From assembly GCA_964654355.1 (NCBI GenBank), contig CAZZIQ010000037.1, forward strand, positions 1 to 11,393: DNA of 11,393 bases. The letters run 5' to 3'. The notes below the pieces were generated by a model that worked only from the letters and a program-made list of their open reading frames with translations, was not told the DNA's origin and did no database searches. The translations under genes and the position numbers were made by a program. Origin of the DNA: CAZZIQ01 sp964654355. GTDB lineage: Bacteria; Pseudomonadota; Gammaproteobacteria; GCF-002020875. Below, one piece after another: positions 1 to 7,681 of this stretch (positions are counted from its first letter, which is position 1; the number at the start of each line of letters is the position of its first letter).

Positions 1-20
1 TCTGATTGATCGATTCTGAA

Positions 21-27
21 TAAGGAG
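21..27 (+). promoter_or_regulatory. Ribosome binding site of the MoxR ATPase gene
   Basis: TAAGGAG is a strong Shine-Dalgarno match five bases before the ATG at 33, and it fixes the start of the ATPase gene. Only 32 bases of upstream sequence are visible, so the promoter of the trio lies outside the window. Confidence 0.75.
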
Positions 28-32
28 AATCT

Positions 33-1076
33 ATGCGTCCGGCGCAGCTGTATCCCATTCTGGACCGCGAGTTCATCGCCGCATCTGAAGGCCATCACAC
101 GCCTGTGATGTTGTGGGGGCCGCCGGGTGTGGGGAAGTCCGATATCGTGCGCGAGGTGGCGAAGCGTCATGGCTCGCAAGTGATCGACATCCGTTTGTCA
201 CAGATGGAACCATCCGATCTGCGCGGCATTCCGTTCCGTGAAGACGGTCGAGTGGAGTGGGCGGTGCCGTCCTTGTTGCCGGATGCTGAGCGCCATGGAG
301 CGACTGGCGTGTTGTTCCTGGATGAAATCACCTCGGCACCGCCGACGGTTTCAGCAGCGGCGTATCAATTGATCCTGGATCGCCGACTCGGCGATTACCG
401 CGTCCCGGATGGTTGGGCGATCTTTGCAGCGGGTAACCGCCAAGGTGACCGAGGTGTCACGTACACCATGCCTGCGCCGCTCGCGAACCGTTTCTCACAC
501 TTCGAGTTTGAGGTGAATCTCGATGACTGGGTTGCATGGGCATGGGATCACGAGATTGATGAGCGCGTGATTGGTTTCCTTCGCTTCCGTCCCGAACTCA
601 TTTTTGATTTCGATCCAGCGCACAATCCGGTGGCGTTTCCGACGCCGCGTTCTTGGGAGTTTGCCCACCGTGCGCTGCAGAAGTTTGGCGATCAGCCTAA
701 GGTCCTGCGTGGCGCGCTCGCAGCCTGTGTCGGGCCGGCCGCTGGCATTGAGTTGGCTGCCTTTGTTGAACACTTGGATCAACTGCCGGATCTCGATGCG
801 ATCCTGCGCGGCGAAGAGGTGCCTGTGCCGACCGAAACCGACTTGCAGTATGCGGTTGCGTCTTCTTTGGTCGGTCGTGGGATTCGTGCCAAAGAGACGC
901 CTGAAGCTGCAGCAGTCTATGGTCACATTCTCAACTATGCAGGTCGCTTCCCGGCCCGTGAAATGGGCGTGATGTTGGTATCGGATTTGCATCGCGCGGT
1001 CGGCGCTGATTTGTTCCAAGTGCCGCAATTCGCGGAGTGGGCCAAGTCGATCGCGGATGTGATGTTGTACGAGTAA
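33..1076 (+). CDS. MoxR-family AAA+ ATPase
   Basis: This 347-residue protein is an AAA+ ATPase of the MoxR type. It would bind and hydrolyse ATP in the cytoplasm to remodel or activate a partner, most likely the VWA protein encoded next door. Visible motifs are a Walker A loop GPPGVGKS (residues 29-36), a Walker B strand VLFLDE (93-98), a sensor 1 asparagine in FAAGN (131-135) and an arginine-finger candidate in PLANRF (Arg153). TPRSWE follows at 204-209 in the lid region. The C-terminal half is a helical lid without further recognisable domains. The length fits the family. The start is supported by TAAGGAG at 21-27, five bases before the ATG. The next gene begins 26 bases after the stop, so the two are probably cotranscribed. 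The family call is firm. The substrate is unknown, because MoxR proteins serve many different targets. Confidence 0.9.
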   Translation: MRPAQLYPILDREFIAASEGHHTPVMLWGPPGVGKSDIVREVAKRHGSQVIDIRLSQMEPSDLRGIPFREDGRVEWAVPSLLPDAERHGATGVLFLDEITSAPPTVSAAAYQLILDRRLGDYRVPDGWAIFAAGNRQGDRGVTYTMPAPLANRFSHFEFEVNLDDWVAWAWDHEIDERVIGFLRFRPELIFDFDPAHNPVAFPTPRSWEFAHRALQKFGDQPKVLRGALAACVGPAAGIELAAFVEHLDQLPDLDAILRGEEVPVPTETDLQYAVASSLVGRGIRAKETPEAAAVYGHILNYAGRFPAREMGVMLVSDLHRAVGADLFQVPQFAEWAKSIADVMLYE

Positions 1077-1102
1077 TGTGCGACCTGGTCTAGGCAGCAG
1101 CC

Positions 1103-2431
1103 ATGGCGATTTCTGATGTTGTAAGCAGCGCGCTGGCGCCGGTGCAAAAGGCCGAGCCGAAAGATTCGGTGGATACTAAGCTTGCTGCTGCGCGCACGCG
1201 TCTGATCTTAGAAAAGCCGTTCCTTGGCGCGCTGGTGTTGCGTCTGCCTTTGGTTGAGGGGGATGAATCGTGGTGCAAGAGCTCGGCCACGGACGCGAAA
1301 AAGATCTACTACAACTACAGCTACATCGACGCACTGTCGTTGCAGCATACCCAATTCATTCTTGCGCATAACGCATTGCATAACGCGTTGTCCCACTTCA
1401 GTCGGCGTGGTCATCGTAACGCGCATCGTTGGGATTTAGCGTGCGATTTTGCGATCAACTCCATCTTGGTTGAGGAGGGGATGCGGCGTCCGCCAGATGC
1501 GCTCTACCTTGAAGACTACAAGGGCATGACGGCGGAAGAGATCTATCCGCTGATGGAAGAGAATCCGGATCAAGAGCCGCTGGATCAGCACATCTTTGAT
1601 CAAGATGATTCTGATAGCGACAGCGGGCGCAATCCGCAGCAACAAAACGACAGCGATCATCAGCAAAAAAGCGCGCCAAATCAGGGGCAGCAGCAAGACG
1701 GTGATGCGCAGGGCTCGGAGCCAGAGCTGGATGAGTCGATGCAAGGCGGCAGTCAGCGCAAAAAGGCGGCGAAGCCGCCACCGCTCACCGGTGGCGAGCG
1801 CGATGAGCTTTCTGCGCAATGGCAACAGCGTTTGGCCGGCGCTGCCCAGCAAGCGATGCAGGCGGGCAAGCTCAGCGCATCCATGGCGCGCTTGGTCGAT
1901 CATTTGTTGCAGCCGCGTTTGCCGTGGCGCGCTTTGTTGTCGCACTACCTCACACGTGCCGCACGGGATGACTACAGCTATATCCGGCCCTCTTCACGTC
2001 GTGAAGGTCCCGCTATCTATCCATCGATGCGTAGTGAGCAAGTCGACTTGGTGATTGCGCTGGATACCAGTGGCTCGATCAGTCGATCTGAGGTGACCGA
2101 GTTCATCAGCGAAGTGAATGCATTGAAGGGCCAGTTGCGCGCTCGGGTCACCATCATGCCGTGTGATGAGCAGCTGACGTGCGCACCGCGCACCTTCGAA
2201 CCGTGGGAAGAGTTGGAGCATGACTTCTCTAATGAACTGACCGGCGGTCGTGGCACCAGTTTTGTGCCGCCGTTCAACTGGGTTGCTGAGCATGATCGCC
2301 GCCCTGAGTTGATGGTGTATTTCACCGATGCTGAAGGACGCTTCCCGGAGCGAGAGCCGGACTATCCAGTGCTGTGGTTGGTGAAGGGGCGCGCGCCGGT
2401 GCCGTGGGGCACGCGTATCCAGTTGAATTAA
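1103..2431 (+). CDS. VWA-domain protein with N-terminal metallopeptidase-like domain (DUF2201 type)
   Basis: This 442-residue protein has three parts. Residues 25-160 resemble the putative metallopeptidase domain of the DUF2201 family (helical, with ACDFAIN at 113-119), but the expected HExxH reads HNALH at 89-93, so the catalytic Glu is Asn. Residues 164-228 are a Gln/Asp/Ser-rich low-complexity linker, probably disordered. Residues 315-440 are a VWA domain with a complete metal-ion-dependent adhesion site: DTSGS (321-325), Thr385 in GGRGTS and Asp409 in YFTDAEG. No signal peptide or membrane segment is visible, so it is likely cytoplasmic. It follows the MoxR ATPase by 26 bases, the usual MoxR/VWA pairing, in which the ATPase probably acts on the VWA protein or a shared client. 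An in-frame TAG at 1091 makes the ATG at 1103 the first possible start, although its ribosome binding site is weak. The family call is good. Peptidase activity is doubtful. Confidence 0.85.
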   Translation: MAISDVVSSALAPVQKAEPKDSVDTKLAAARTRLILEKPFLGALVLRLPLVEGDESWCKSSATDAKKIYYNYSYIDALSLQHTQFILAHNALHNALSHFSRRGHRNAHRWDLACDFAINSILVEEGMRRPPDALYLEDYKGMTAEEIYPLMEENPDQEPLDQHIFDQDDSDSDSGRNPQQQNDSDHQQKSAPNQGQQQDGDAQGSEPELDESMQGGSQRKKAAKPPPLTGGERDELSAQWQQRLAGAAQQAMQAGKLSASMARLVDHLLQPRLPWRALLSHYLTRAARDDYSYIRPSSRREGPAIYPSMRSEQVDLVIALDTSGSISRSEVTEFISEVNALKGQLRARVTIMPCDEQLTCAPRTFEPWEELEHDFSNELTGGRGTSFVPPFNWVAEHDRRPELMVYFTDAEGRFPEREPDYPVLWLVKGRAPVPWGTRIQLN

Positions 2432-2458
2432 GTTTGAGTTACTGAAGATCAATTCCTT

Positions 2459-3571
2459 ATGGCGCTTACTCCCGAAGATCAATTGCGTATTCATGTGCTG
2501 CTGCAAAACCAGCCGCAGGCGGTGCGCATTGAAGAAGGCTCGATGACCTTCTTTGGTTTGACGCCAGAAGGGACAGCAAGTATTCCGTTGCATCCAGATG
2601 TGGGTAACGAGCGTTACCTTAAGCATGTGCGCGAGATGTTGTCGACGCACGTGTTGGGCTCACCGGGTGGCTATCCGGTCTACCTCAAACGATGGACGCG
2701 CATGGGTCAAACCTCGGGTGGACGCATGGCTGACTTGTTGTTGTTGGGTGAGCCCGAAGCGGTGATGGCTGTAGCCAACGCACAAGAACTGGATTTGGAA
2801 TTGGCTACACGCACATGGTGGGCGGCGACCAATGCTGAAGCACAACCCGAAGTGGGGCGACATTTATTAAGACATGCTGCGGTGAGGGATGCACCTTTAG
2901 GTCAAGAGGTTGCCCAGTTCCTGCTGGAATACTTGCCATTCCTCGAGGAGCCCCAAGTCGTACTGCTCACCGCGGCGCTGATTCTTCAGGACGCGTTGTT
3001 ATCTGAAGCACAGGTTATGGGCTTGTGGAATCGTGCGCGGAGCAAAAGCGCGATTCAAGTGGCGTTCTTGCAGGCGCGTGCGGAACGGCTACCCGATCTA
3101 CCGCCGCCGCATCGATATGCCGGTGAATATCACGAGCTGTTGGAAACGCTCGTCGAGCAGAACAATGTATTCGCCATGCGTTTGCGCTGGTTATGGAGTC
3201 CGCAGGGGCAAGGTTTTGTACAGTTGACCGAGCGCGCTCTAAATAAGGTTTCGGATGAAGATCTGGTGTATCCGTTGTTGGAGGCGATTGGAGGATGGTT
3301 TGCCCATCATCCACGGACCATGCACCGTGATCTGGATTCCTTGCAGACCGCTGCGCGTGAGGCGATGCAAGCAGAGCCTGTGCAGGCAGTTCTGCAGCGC
3401 GCACCTGATCTCGAGGCTATCGTCGCAGCGGTTGCGCGATTGGGTGAAGTGACGGAATCGATTTGTTTTCGCAGCATCCTGCATTCTGGCGCGGTGGGTT
3501 CTCAGCTACGCCGCAAAATGAAAGCAGAAGCGGAGCCTTTGCTCGACGCCTTGCGCTTGGTTCAAACCTGA
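2459..3571 (+). CDS. Hypothetical helical protein, third gene of the MoxR/VWA cluster (possibly DsrS-like)
   Basis: This 370-residue soluble protein has no motif I can assign with certainty. It has a short N-terminal region with some beta character (residues 1-50), a conserved-looking stretch around HVLGSPGGYPVYLKRW (about 64-79), and then a long, mostly helical, leucine- and alanine-rich body that could be HEAT-like. No signal peptide, membrane segment or metal-binding cluster is seen. From memory, its size and its TPEDQL opening recall proteins annotated DsrS, a cytoplasmic protein of about 41 kDa first named in sulfur-oxidising bacteria. That similarity is unverified, and nothing else here points to sulfur oxidation. 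It starts 27 bases after the VWA gene, so it probably belongs to the same transcript and may be an adaptor or client. Its ribosome binding site is weak, and an in-frame stop at 2435 excludes a longer start. It converges on mtnC, with 18 bases between the two stop codons. Confidence 0.75.
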   Translation: MALTPEDQLRIHVLLQNQPQAVRIEEGSMTFFGLTPEGTASIPLHPDVGNERYLKHVREMLSTHVLGSPGGYPVYLKRWTRMGQTSGGRMADLLLLGEPEAVMAVANAQELDLELATRTWWAATNAEAQPEVGRHLLRHAAVRDAPLGQEVAQFLLEYLPFLEEPQVVLLTAALILQDALLSEAQVMGLWNRARSKSAIQVAFLQARAERLPDLPPPHRYAGEYHELLETLVEQNNVFAMRLRWLWSPQGQGFVQLTERALNKVSDEDLVYPLLEAIGGWFAHHPRTMHRDLDSLQTAAREAMQAEPVQAVLQRAPDLEAIVAAVARLGEVTESICFRSILHSGAVGSQLRRKMKAEAEPLLDALRLVQT

Positions 3572-3590
3572 ACGCTTCGCGCTGCGTTTT
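3571..3590. terminator. Weak hairpin between convergent genes
   Basis: AACGC (3571-3575) pairs with GCGTT (3584-3588) around an eight-base loop, and two further T residues follow on the plus strand. The hairpin sits between the stop of the unknown gene and the stop of mtnC. The stem has only five pairs and the T tract is short, so this is at best a weak terminator for the plus-strand trio. Confidence 0.25.
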
Positions 3591-4309
3591 CAGTGTGTGC
3601 TATTGAGTGTGAGCGCGGCGAAGCTTGTGCGTTGCGGGTGGCGCATCTGTGCAGGATCGAGCATCGCCGGCGCCCGCACAATTTGAACAGTCTGAACGCC
3701 CGCTGCATTCGCGGCATCAAGTTCAGTAACAAGATCCGATAAGAACAGGATCTGTGTCGGCAGTATCTCGATCGTATCCGCAATCTGACGATAGGAGTCT
3801 GATGCGGTCTTTGGGCCCGAGGTTGTGTCGAAATAGCCGGAAAATAGCGGCGTTAGATCGCCCTCTGCGCTATGGCCAAAGTAGAGTTTCTGCGCCTGAA
3901 TCGATCCTGAGGAATAGACATAAAGCGGAATGCCGGCAGCATTCCAAGCGCGTAATTGTTCAATGGCATCTGGGAAGACATCGCTGACCAGTTCGCCGGA
4001 TTCAAAGCCCTCTTTCCAGATCATGCCTTGTAGCGCCTTCAATGGTGTGGCTTTGCGGTCTTGCGCAATCCAATCGAGCAGGATAGTGACGGCATCGTCT
4101 CGTTTGTCGCCTTCGCTGTGCGCGAGGGCCAGCGTTGCGGCGAGTTGTTCTTGAACTGCAGGATTGTTCTGCTGTGCGGCAACAAACGTAGCGAGGCGAG
4201 CGCGGGCAAACGGAAACATGACCTCGTGCACGAAGGCGACCGACGAGGTGGTGCCCTCAATGTCGGTGAGGACCGCCCTGACGCTGAACTGGAGGGGCGC
4301 TTCGCTCAT
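3590..4309 (-). CDS. mtnC: Acireductone synthase (enolase-phosphatase E1)
   Basis: This 239-residue HAD-superfamily enzyme converts 2,3-diketo-5-methylthiopentyl-1-phosphate into the acireductone. It first enolises the substrate and then removes the phosphate, in the cytoplasmic MTA (methionine) salvage pathway. Motif I is DIEGT (residues 16-20), the form typical of this family, with Asp16 as nucleophile and Glu18. Motif II is VYSSGS (131-136), motif III is Lys167, and motif IV is FLSDLVTELDAA (189-200). The length is normal. The start used here is the ATG at 4309, whose ATGA overlaps the mtnD stop. A longer in-frame reading from 4375 would run 22 codons into mtnD and adds nothing resembling the family. 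It is the last gene of the operon, and translation is probably coupled to mtnD. Confidence 0.95.
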   Translation of the reverse strand: MSEAPLQFSVRAVLTDIEGTTSSVAFVHEVMFPFARARLATFVAAQQNNPAVQEQLAATLALAHSEGDKRDDAVTILLDWIAQDRKATPLKALQGMIWKEGFESGELVSDVFPDAIEQLRAWNAAGIPLYVYSSGSIQAQKLYFGHSAEGDLTPLFSGYFDTTSGPKTASDSYRQIADTIEILPTQILFLSDLVTELDAANAAGVQTVQIVRAPAMLDPAQMRHPQRTSFAALTLNSTH

Positions 4310-4857
4310 TCGACCACGGCATCGAAGCGCGGGTAGTTCTGTGCAATCGGGTTGCCGGTGAAGTTCGCGACCCAACCTTCTGGGGTGGTGAACAAACGAA
4401 TGCAGGTGAAGTCTGGTGCAGGACCCATATCAAACCAATGGGTGGTATTCGCCGGCACACTGATCAAATCACCTTGTTCACAGAGTACGGTAAATACCTT
4501 GCTATCTTTATGAATGTAGAACACACCTTTGCCGCGCACGAAGAAACGCACTTCGTATTCGGAGTGGGTGTGTTCATCCAAAAATTTCGCGCGCAGGGCA
4601 TCTTTGTCGGGATGATCGGGTTTGAGTGAGATGACGTCGGCAGATTGAAAGGAGTAGAGGTCCTTCAGTCGCTGCACGGAATCCGCATAGGCGCTCAAGA
4701 TGGCATCTTGATCCGCATCATCTGCCAACGCATGGGGCGTGGCCCAGCGTTCAAACAAGACGCCAGCTTGATCCAGACGCGCCGCAATTGCGGCGCCATC
4801 GCTTCGTGTTTCCAGTACAGTGGTGTCGGTATCGGAGTAGATCGTGAGCTGGCTCAT
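4306..4857 (-). CDS. mtnD: Acireductone dioxygenase
   Basis: This 183-residue cupin enzyme oxidises the acireductone made by MtnC. With Fe(II) it gives formate and 4-methylthio-2-oxobutanoate, the methionine precursor. With Ni(II), some family members instead give methylthiopropionate, formate and CO. The four metal ligands are visible as His96, His98 and Glu102 in EHTHSEYE, and His140 in NTTHWF, at the same positions as in the well-studied Klebsiella enzyme. The metal used here cannot be told from sequence. A good ribosome binding site (GAGGAG, six bases from the ATG) starts this gene anew after a 33-base gap from mtnB. Its stop overlaps the mtnC start by four bases. Family assignment is very secure. 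Confidence 0.96.
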   Translation of the reverse strand: MSQLTIYSDTDTTVLETRSDGAAIAARLDQAGVLFERWATPHALADDADQDAILSAYADSVQRLKDLYSFQSADVISLKPDHPDKDALRAKFLDEHTHSEYEVRFFVRGKGVFYIHKDSKVFTVLCEQGDLISVPANTTHWFDMGPAPDFTCIRLFTTPEGWVANFTGNPIAQNYPRFDAVVE

Positions 4858-4890
4858 GCCGTTCTCCTCATCGGTGTGGTGCGTACGTTG

Positions 4891-5502
4891 TTAACCCAGC
4901 TGTGCCTGCAATAGTTCGCAGGCAAACAAGAATTCAAACGCTTCGACATGGCGGCGAACTTCGCTAACGTCACGTCCCCAGGCATACAAACCATGGCCAG
5001 CAATCAACAGGCCCGGTGTGCAAGCATCGGTGTCGTGTACGGCGGGGAGCGCCCGGGCAGCGAGGCGCTCAATGTTTTGGTCATTGGCGAAGATAGGCAG
5101 TTGTAACGTCGTTGCATGGGTGTGGACACCGGTAAAGGCCTTCAGCATTTCATAGCCATGGAGGCGCATCAGACCGGCGTTGACATGGCGCATGGAGAGC
5201 ACTGTCGCTTGTGGCGAATGGGTGTGGAGGACGCAGCCAATGCTTGGGTCCATCGCATACAACGCGACATGCAGCGCAGTCTCTGCCGAGGTCTTGCGCG
5301 CATTGTTGATGGGCATCCCATCCAGATTGGTGGCGATCAAGTCTTCTGCAAGGAGATGACCTTTGTGTGTGCCGGAGGCGGTGATGAGCAGGCCGTCTGT
5401 TGTGCGGACCGAGTAGTTGCCGCCGGTAGCCGGTGCCCAGCCACGCGCATGAAAGAACGCGCCTGCCTCAATCAACGCATCACGCAGGTCGTGATCGCTC
5501 AT
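4891..5502 (-). CDS. mtnB: Methylthioribulose-1-phosphate dehydratase
   Basis: This 203-residue zinc enzyme of the class II aldolase/adducin fold removes water from 5-methylthioribulose-1-phosphate to give the diketone used by MtnC. Visible signatures are GGNYSVR (27-33) with TASGTHKG (41-48) for substrate binding, Glu74 in TSAETALH as the likely catalytic acid/base, the zinc ligands His93 and His95 in HTHS, and the third zinc ligand His170 in AGHGLYAWG. The run HTHATTLQLPIFAND (127-141) is typical of MtnB and argues against fuculose aldolase or ribulose-5-phosphate epimerase relatives. Its ATGA start overlaps the stop of the ornithine decarboxylase gene, so translation is probably coupled. 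mtnD follows after 33 bases. Confidence 0.94.
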   Translation of the reverse strand: MSDHDLRDALIEAGAFFHARGWAPATGGNYSVRTTDGLLITASGTHKGHLLAEDLIATNLDGMPINNARKTSAETALHVALYAMDPSIGCVLHTHSPQATVLSMRHVNAGLMRLHGYEMLKAFTGVHTHATTLQLPIFANDQNIERLAARALPAVHDTDACTPGLLIAGHGLYAWGRDVSEVRRHVEAFEFLFACELLQAQLG

Positions 5503-6728
5503 GCCTCGGCAAGTTTCACCAGATCCGACGGCTGTTCTGCCACGTCGTTGATCAGCACCATACGCGCGCGCGGTAGGGCATTGAAGTCGGTGGCAGTTGC
5601 CGCGGTGTAGGCACCCATCTGGCGGCCGACAATCAGATCGCCGATTTCCAGTTCGGGTAGCGTGATCGCATCTTTCACCATATCGATGCTGTCGCAGGTT
5701 GGGCCCGCCAACACGCTTTCACGTTCATTGCCTTCACGGAAGGTTTCGACCGGATAGTCGGCGTGATCAAACATCTGTCCGCTATACGAGCCATACACGC
5801 CATCGTCGAGGTAGTACCACGGACGACCATCACGCTCGGCCTTGCCGACGACGGTCGCAACGGCAGTGACCGCAGGTGCGACCAAGTAACGACCCGGTTC
5901 GGCAATCACGCGTACCCAGCTCGGCACCGAAATTAGGGCATTGCGAATCGGCGCACAGAAGGCATTGATATCGATCGCTTTGTGTTGATAGTCGACCGGG
6001 AAGCCACCGCCGATGTCGAGCACCTTGAGATGGCCGAGGCCTTCGCGATGGGCTTGATTGATCAACGCAACGGCGGTTTCGATCGCATGCACATGCGTAT
6101 CGGAGCGACCGGACTGCGAGCCAACATGGAAAGACAGACCTTTAATGCGAATGCCCTCGTGCACGGCACGTCGCATCAGCTCAATCGCTTCGTGCGGATC
6201 GCAGCCAAACTTACGCGACAGATCGACAACCGCATCCGGGCTCTGGAAGCGCACGCGCAGTAGCAGGCCGACACGGTTGCGATAGGCGCGGAACTTCTTC
6301 AGTTCATTCCAGTTATCAACCACAAAGGTGGTGGTACCAAAGCGCAGTGCGGCTTTGATTTCGGAGTCTTTTTTGATCGGGTGAGTGTGGATGGTACGAC
6401 GTGGGCTGACGCCTGCGGAACGTGCCATGTCCACTTCGCCGGCTGTTGCTAAGTCGAGCCCTGCGCCTTGTCCGGTGAGGATGCGAATCGCGTCCGCATC
6501 CGGCAAGGCCTTCACCGCATAAAACAGATCGACACCCGGCAATGCCGCCTTGAGTTGGCGGTATTGTTGGCGCAGGCGCTCCGCATCCATCACCAGCAGC
6601 GGCGAGCCGTGCTGGGCAATGAGCTGGCGCAGGCGTACCTCTTCCGGCGTTTGCGGACGGGTAGGTGCGTCGAGGTGATCGAACAGTTCGAGCACCTTGT
6701 TCTCGTGCGTGTGGCGGAGCTGACTCAT
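5499..6728 (-). CDS. speC: Ornithine decarboxylase, PLP-dependent fold type III
   Basis: This 409-residue enzyme decarboxylates ornithine to putrescine, supplying the amine acceptor for spermidine synthase. It belongs to the alanine-racemase-fold (eukaryote-like) group, not the large fold I enzyme of E. coli that shares the symbol speC. Lys73 in FYAVKALPD should hold the PLP. His201 in SFHVGSQ, GGGFP (240-244) and EPGRY (277-281) bind the cofactor. Cys345 in GPTCDSID and Asp309 in DDGVYGS match the active-site Cys and substrate-binding Asp of mouse ornithine decarboxylase. Tyr374 lies in GAYT. These features favour ornithine over diaminopimelate or carboxynorspermidine. Some relatives also accept lysine, which cannot be excluded. 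The N-terminal tail of about 25 residues is longer than usual. The start has GAGGAA eight bases upstream. It follows speE by 38 bases and overlaps mtnB by four. Confidence 0.9.
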   Translation of the reverse strand: MSQLRHTHENKVLELFDHLDAPTRPQTPEEVRLRQLIAQHGSPLLVMDAERLRQQYRQLKAALPGVDLFYAVKALPDADAIRILTGQGAGLDLATAGEVDMARSAGVSPRRTIHTHPIKKDSEIKAALRFGTTTFVVDNWNELKKFRAYRNRVGLLLRVRFQSPDAVVDLSRKFGCDPHEAIELMRRAVHEGIRIKGLSFHVGSQSGRSDTHVHAIETAVALINQAHREGLGHLKVLDIGGGFPVDYQHKAIDINAFCAPIRNALISVPSWVRVIAEPGRYLVAPAVTAVATVVGKAERDGRPWYYLDDGVYGSYSGQMFDHADYPVETFREGNERESVLAGPTCDSIDMVKDAITLPELEIGDLIVGRQMGAYTAATATDFNALPRARMVLINDVAEQPSDLVKLAEA

Positions 6729-6766
6729 GGCGCGTGTTCCTCAGACAAGATTGTCAAAAAAAGGAT

Positions 6767-7681
6767 TCAGGCGCTGGCTTCTGCGGCCGCCCGACGGATG
6801 TATTCCGGCAGGGCAAAACTCGCCGCGTGGACAGCAGGGTTGTAATACCGGGTCTCGATTTGTGCGGCCGCAAAACGGCTTTGCAAGGTATCAAGATCCA
6901 CACACTTGAGGTCGACGTTATCGGTCGACCAGGCAAAGGTCATCACGCCACCGACATAGGTCGGCACCGCAGCGCTGTAGAAGGTCGCATCGTTATAGAG
7001 ACGCGACATGCGGCGTGCGGTGGTGCGTACTTCGTCCAACTGCATGAAGGCGACACCGTTCTGGGTCACCATTACGCCGCCTGGGCGTAGTAAGCGTTTG
7101 GCTTGGGCATAGAAGTCCTGCGTGAACAGCACTTCACCCGGGCCGATCGGGTCGGTCGAGTCAGAGATGATCACATCGAACTGCGCTGCTTCTGCGTTGG
7201 CCACAAAGTCCGCACCGTCGGCAATCACTAGATTCAACCGCGGATCGTCAAACGCGCCATTGGAATGATTGGGCAGATACTGCTTGCTCATGTCTACGAC
7301 AGCGGCATCGATTTCCACCATGGTGATCTTTTCGACCGACGCATGCCGGGACACCTCCCGCAGGATGCCACCATCGCCACCACCAATGATCAGCACCGAC
7401 TTGGCGTGGCCATGTGCCAGAATCGGCACATGGGTCAGCATCTCGTGGTACACGAATTCATCGGCTTCGGTGGTCTGGATGACCCCGTCGAGCGCCATCA
7501 CACGCCCAAATAGCGCGTTCTGGAAAATCACCAAATGCTGGTGATCGGTCTTGTGCTCGAAAAAGATCTCGTCGACATCAAAGGCCTGACCCCACGCGTC
7601 ATAAAGAGTTTCCTCGTAACGAAAGCGTGAAGTCACCGCCTCAGCCGAGGAGGTGTCGATTTCCGGCAACGTGTCGCTCAT
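6767..7681 (-). CDS. speE: Spermidine synthase
   Basis: This 304-residue aminopropyltransferase moves the aminopropyl group of decarboxylated S-adenosylmethionine to putrescine, giving spermidine and MTA. It has the Rossmann-like fold of the family, with DEFVYHEML (74-82), the nucleotide-binding GGGDGG (100-105), VEID (122-125) for the ribose contact, and DSTDP (174-178), whose Asp174 is the catalytic base. An N-terminal stretch of about 22 residues precedes the beta-hairpin domain, making it a little longer than the E. coli enzyme. There are no membrane segments. Its ATGA start overlaps the speH stop, with only a weak ribosome binding site, so coupled translation is likely. The MTA it releases inhibits such enzymes, which gives a reason for the salvage genes downstream. 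Acceptor preference (putrescine rather than cadaverine or agmatine) is inferred from the adjacent ornithine decarboxylase. Confidence 0.95.
   Translation of the reverse strand: MSDTLPEIDTSSAEAVTSRFRYEETLYDAWGQAFDVDEIFFEHKTDHQHLVIFQNALFGRVMALDGVIQTTEADEFVYHEMLTHVPILAHGHAKSVLIIGGGDGGILREVSRHASVEKITMVEIDAAVVDMSKQYLPNHSNGAFDDPRLNLVIADGADFVANAEAAQFDVIISDSTDPIGPGEVLFTQDFYAQAKRLLRPGGVMVTQNGVAFMQLDEVRTTARRMSRLYNDATFYSAAVPTYVGGVMTFAWSTDNVDLKCVDLDTLQSRFAAAQIETRYYNPAVHAASFALPEYIRRAAAEASA

Noticed and set aside
2444..2484. GAAGATCAATT occurs twice, 30 bases apart, around the start of the unknown gene
   Set aside because: This is one short pair with no further copies. The second copy is ordinary coding sequence (Glu-Asp-Gln-Leu), so chance or a tiny local duplication is enough.
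1994..2650. 218-codon open frame on the minus strand across the end of the VWA gene
   Set aside because: It lies opposite two well-supported plus-strand genes, has no recognisable domain and no ribosome binding site, and its composition looks like an antisense shadow.
5116..5610. 164-codon plus-strand open frame opposite mtnB and ornithine decarboxylase
   Set aside because: Both opposing genes have clear catalytic motifs. This frame crosses their overlap and has no family resemblance.
6744..6762. T7 run (minus strand) and GACAA/TTGTC inverted repeat between speE and speC, considered as an internal terminator
   Set aside because: The repeat lies after the T run, not before it, and the sequence ahead of the T run forms only a poor stem with a long loop.
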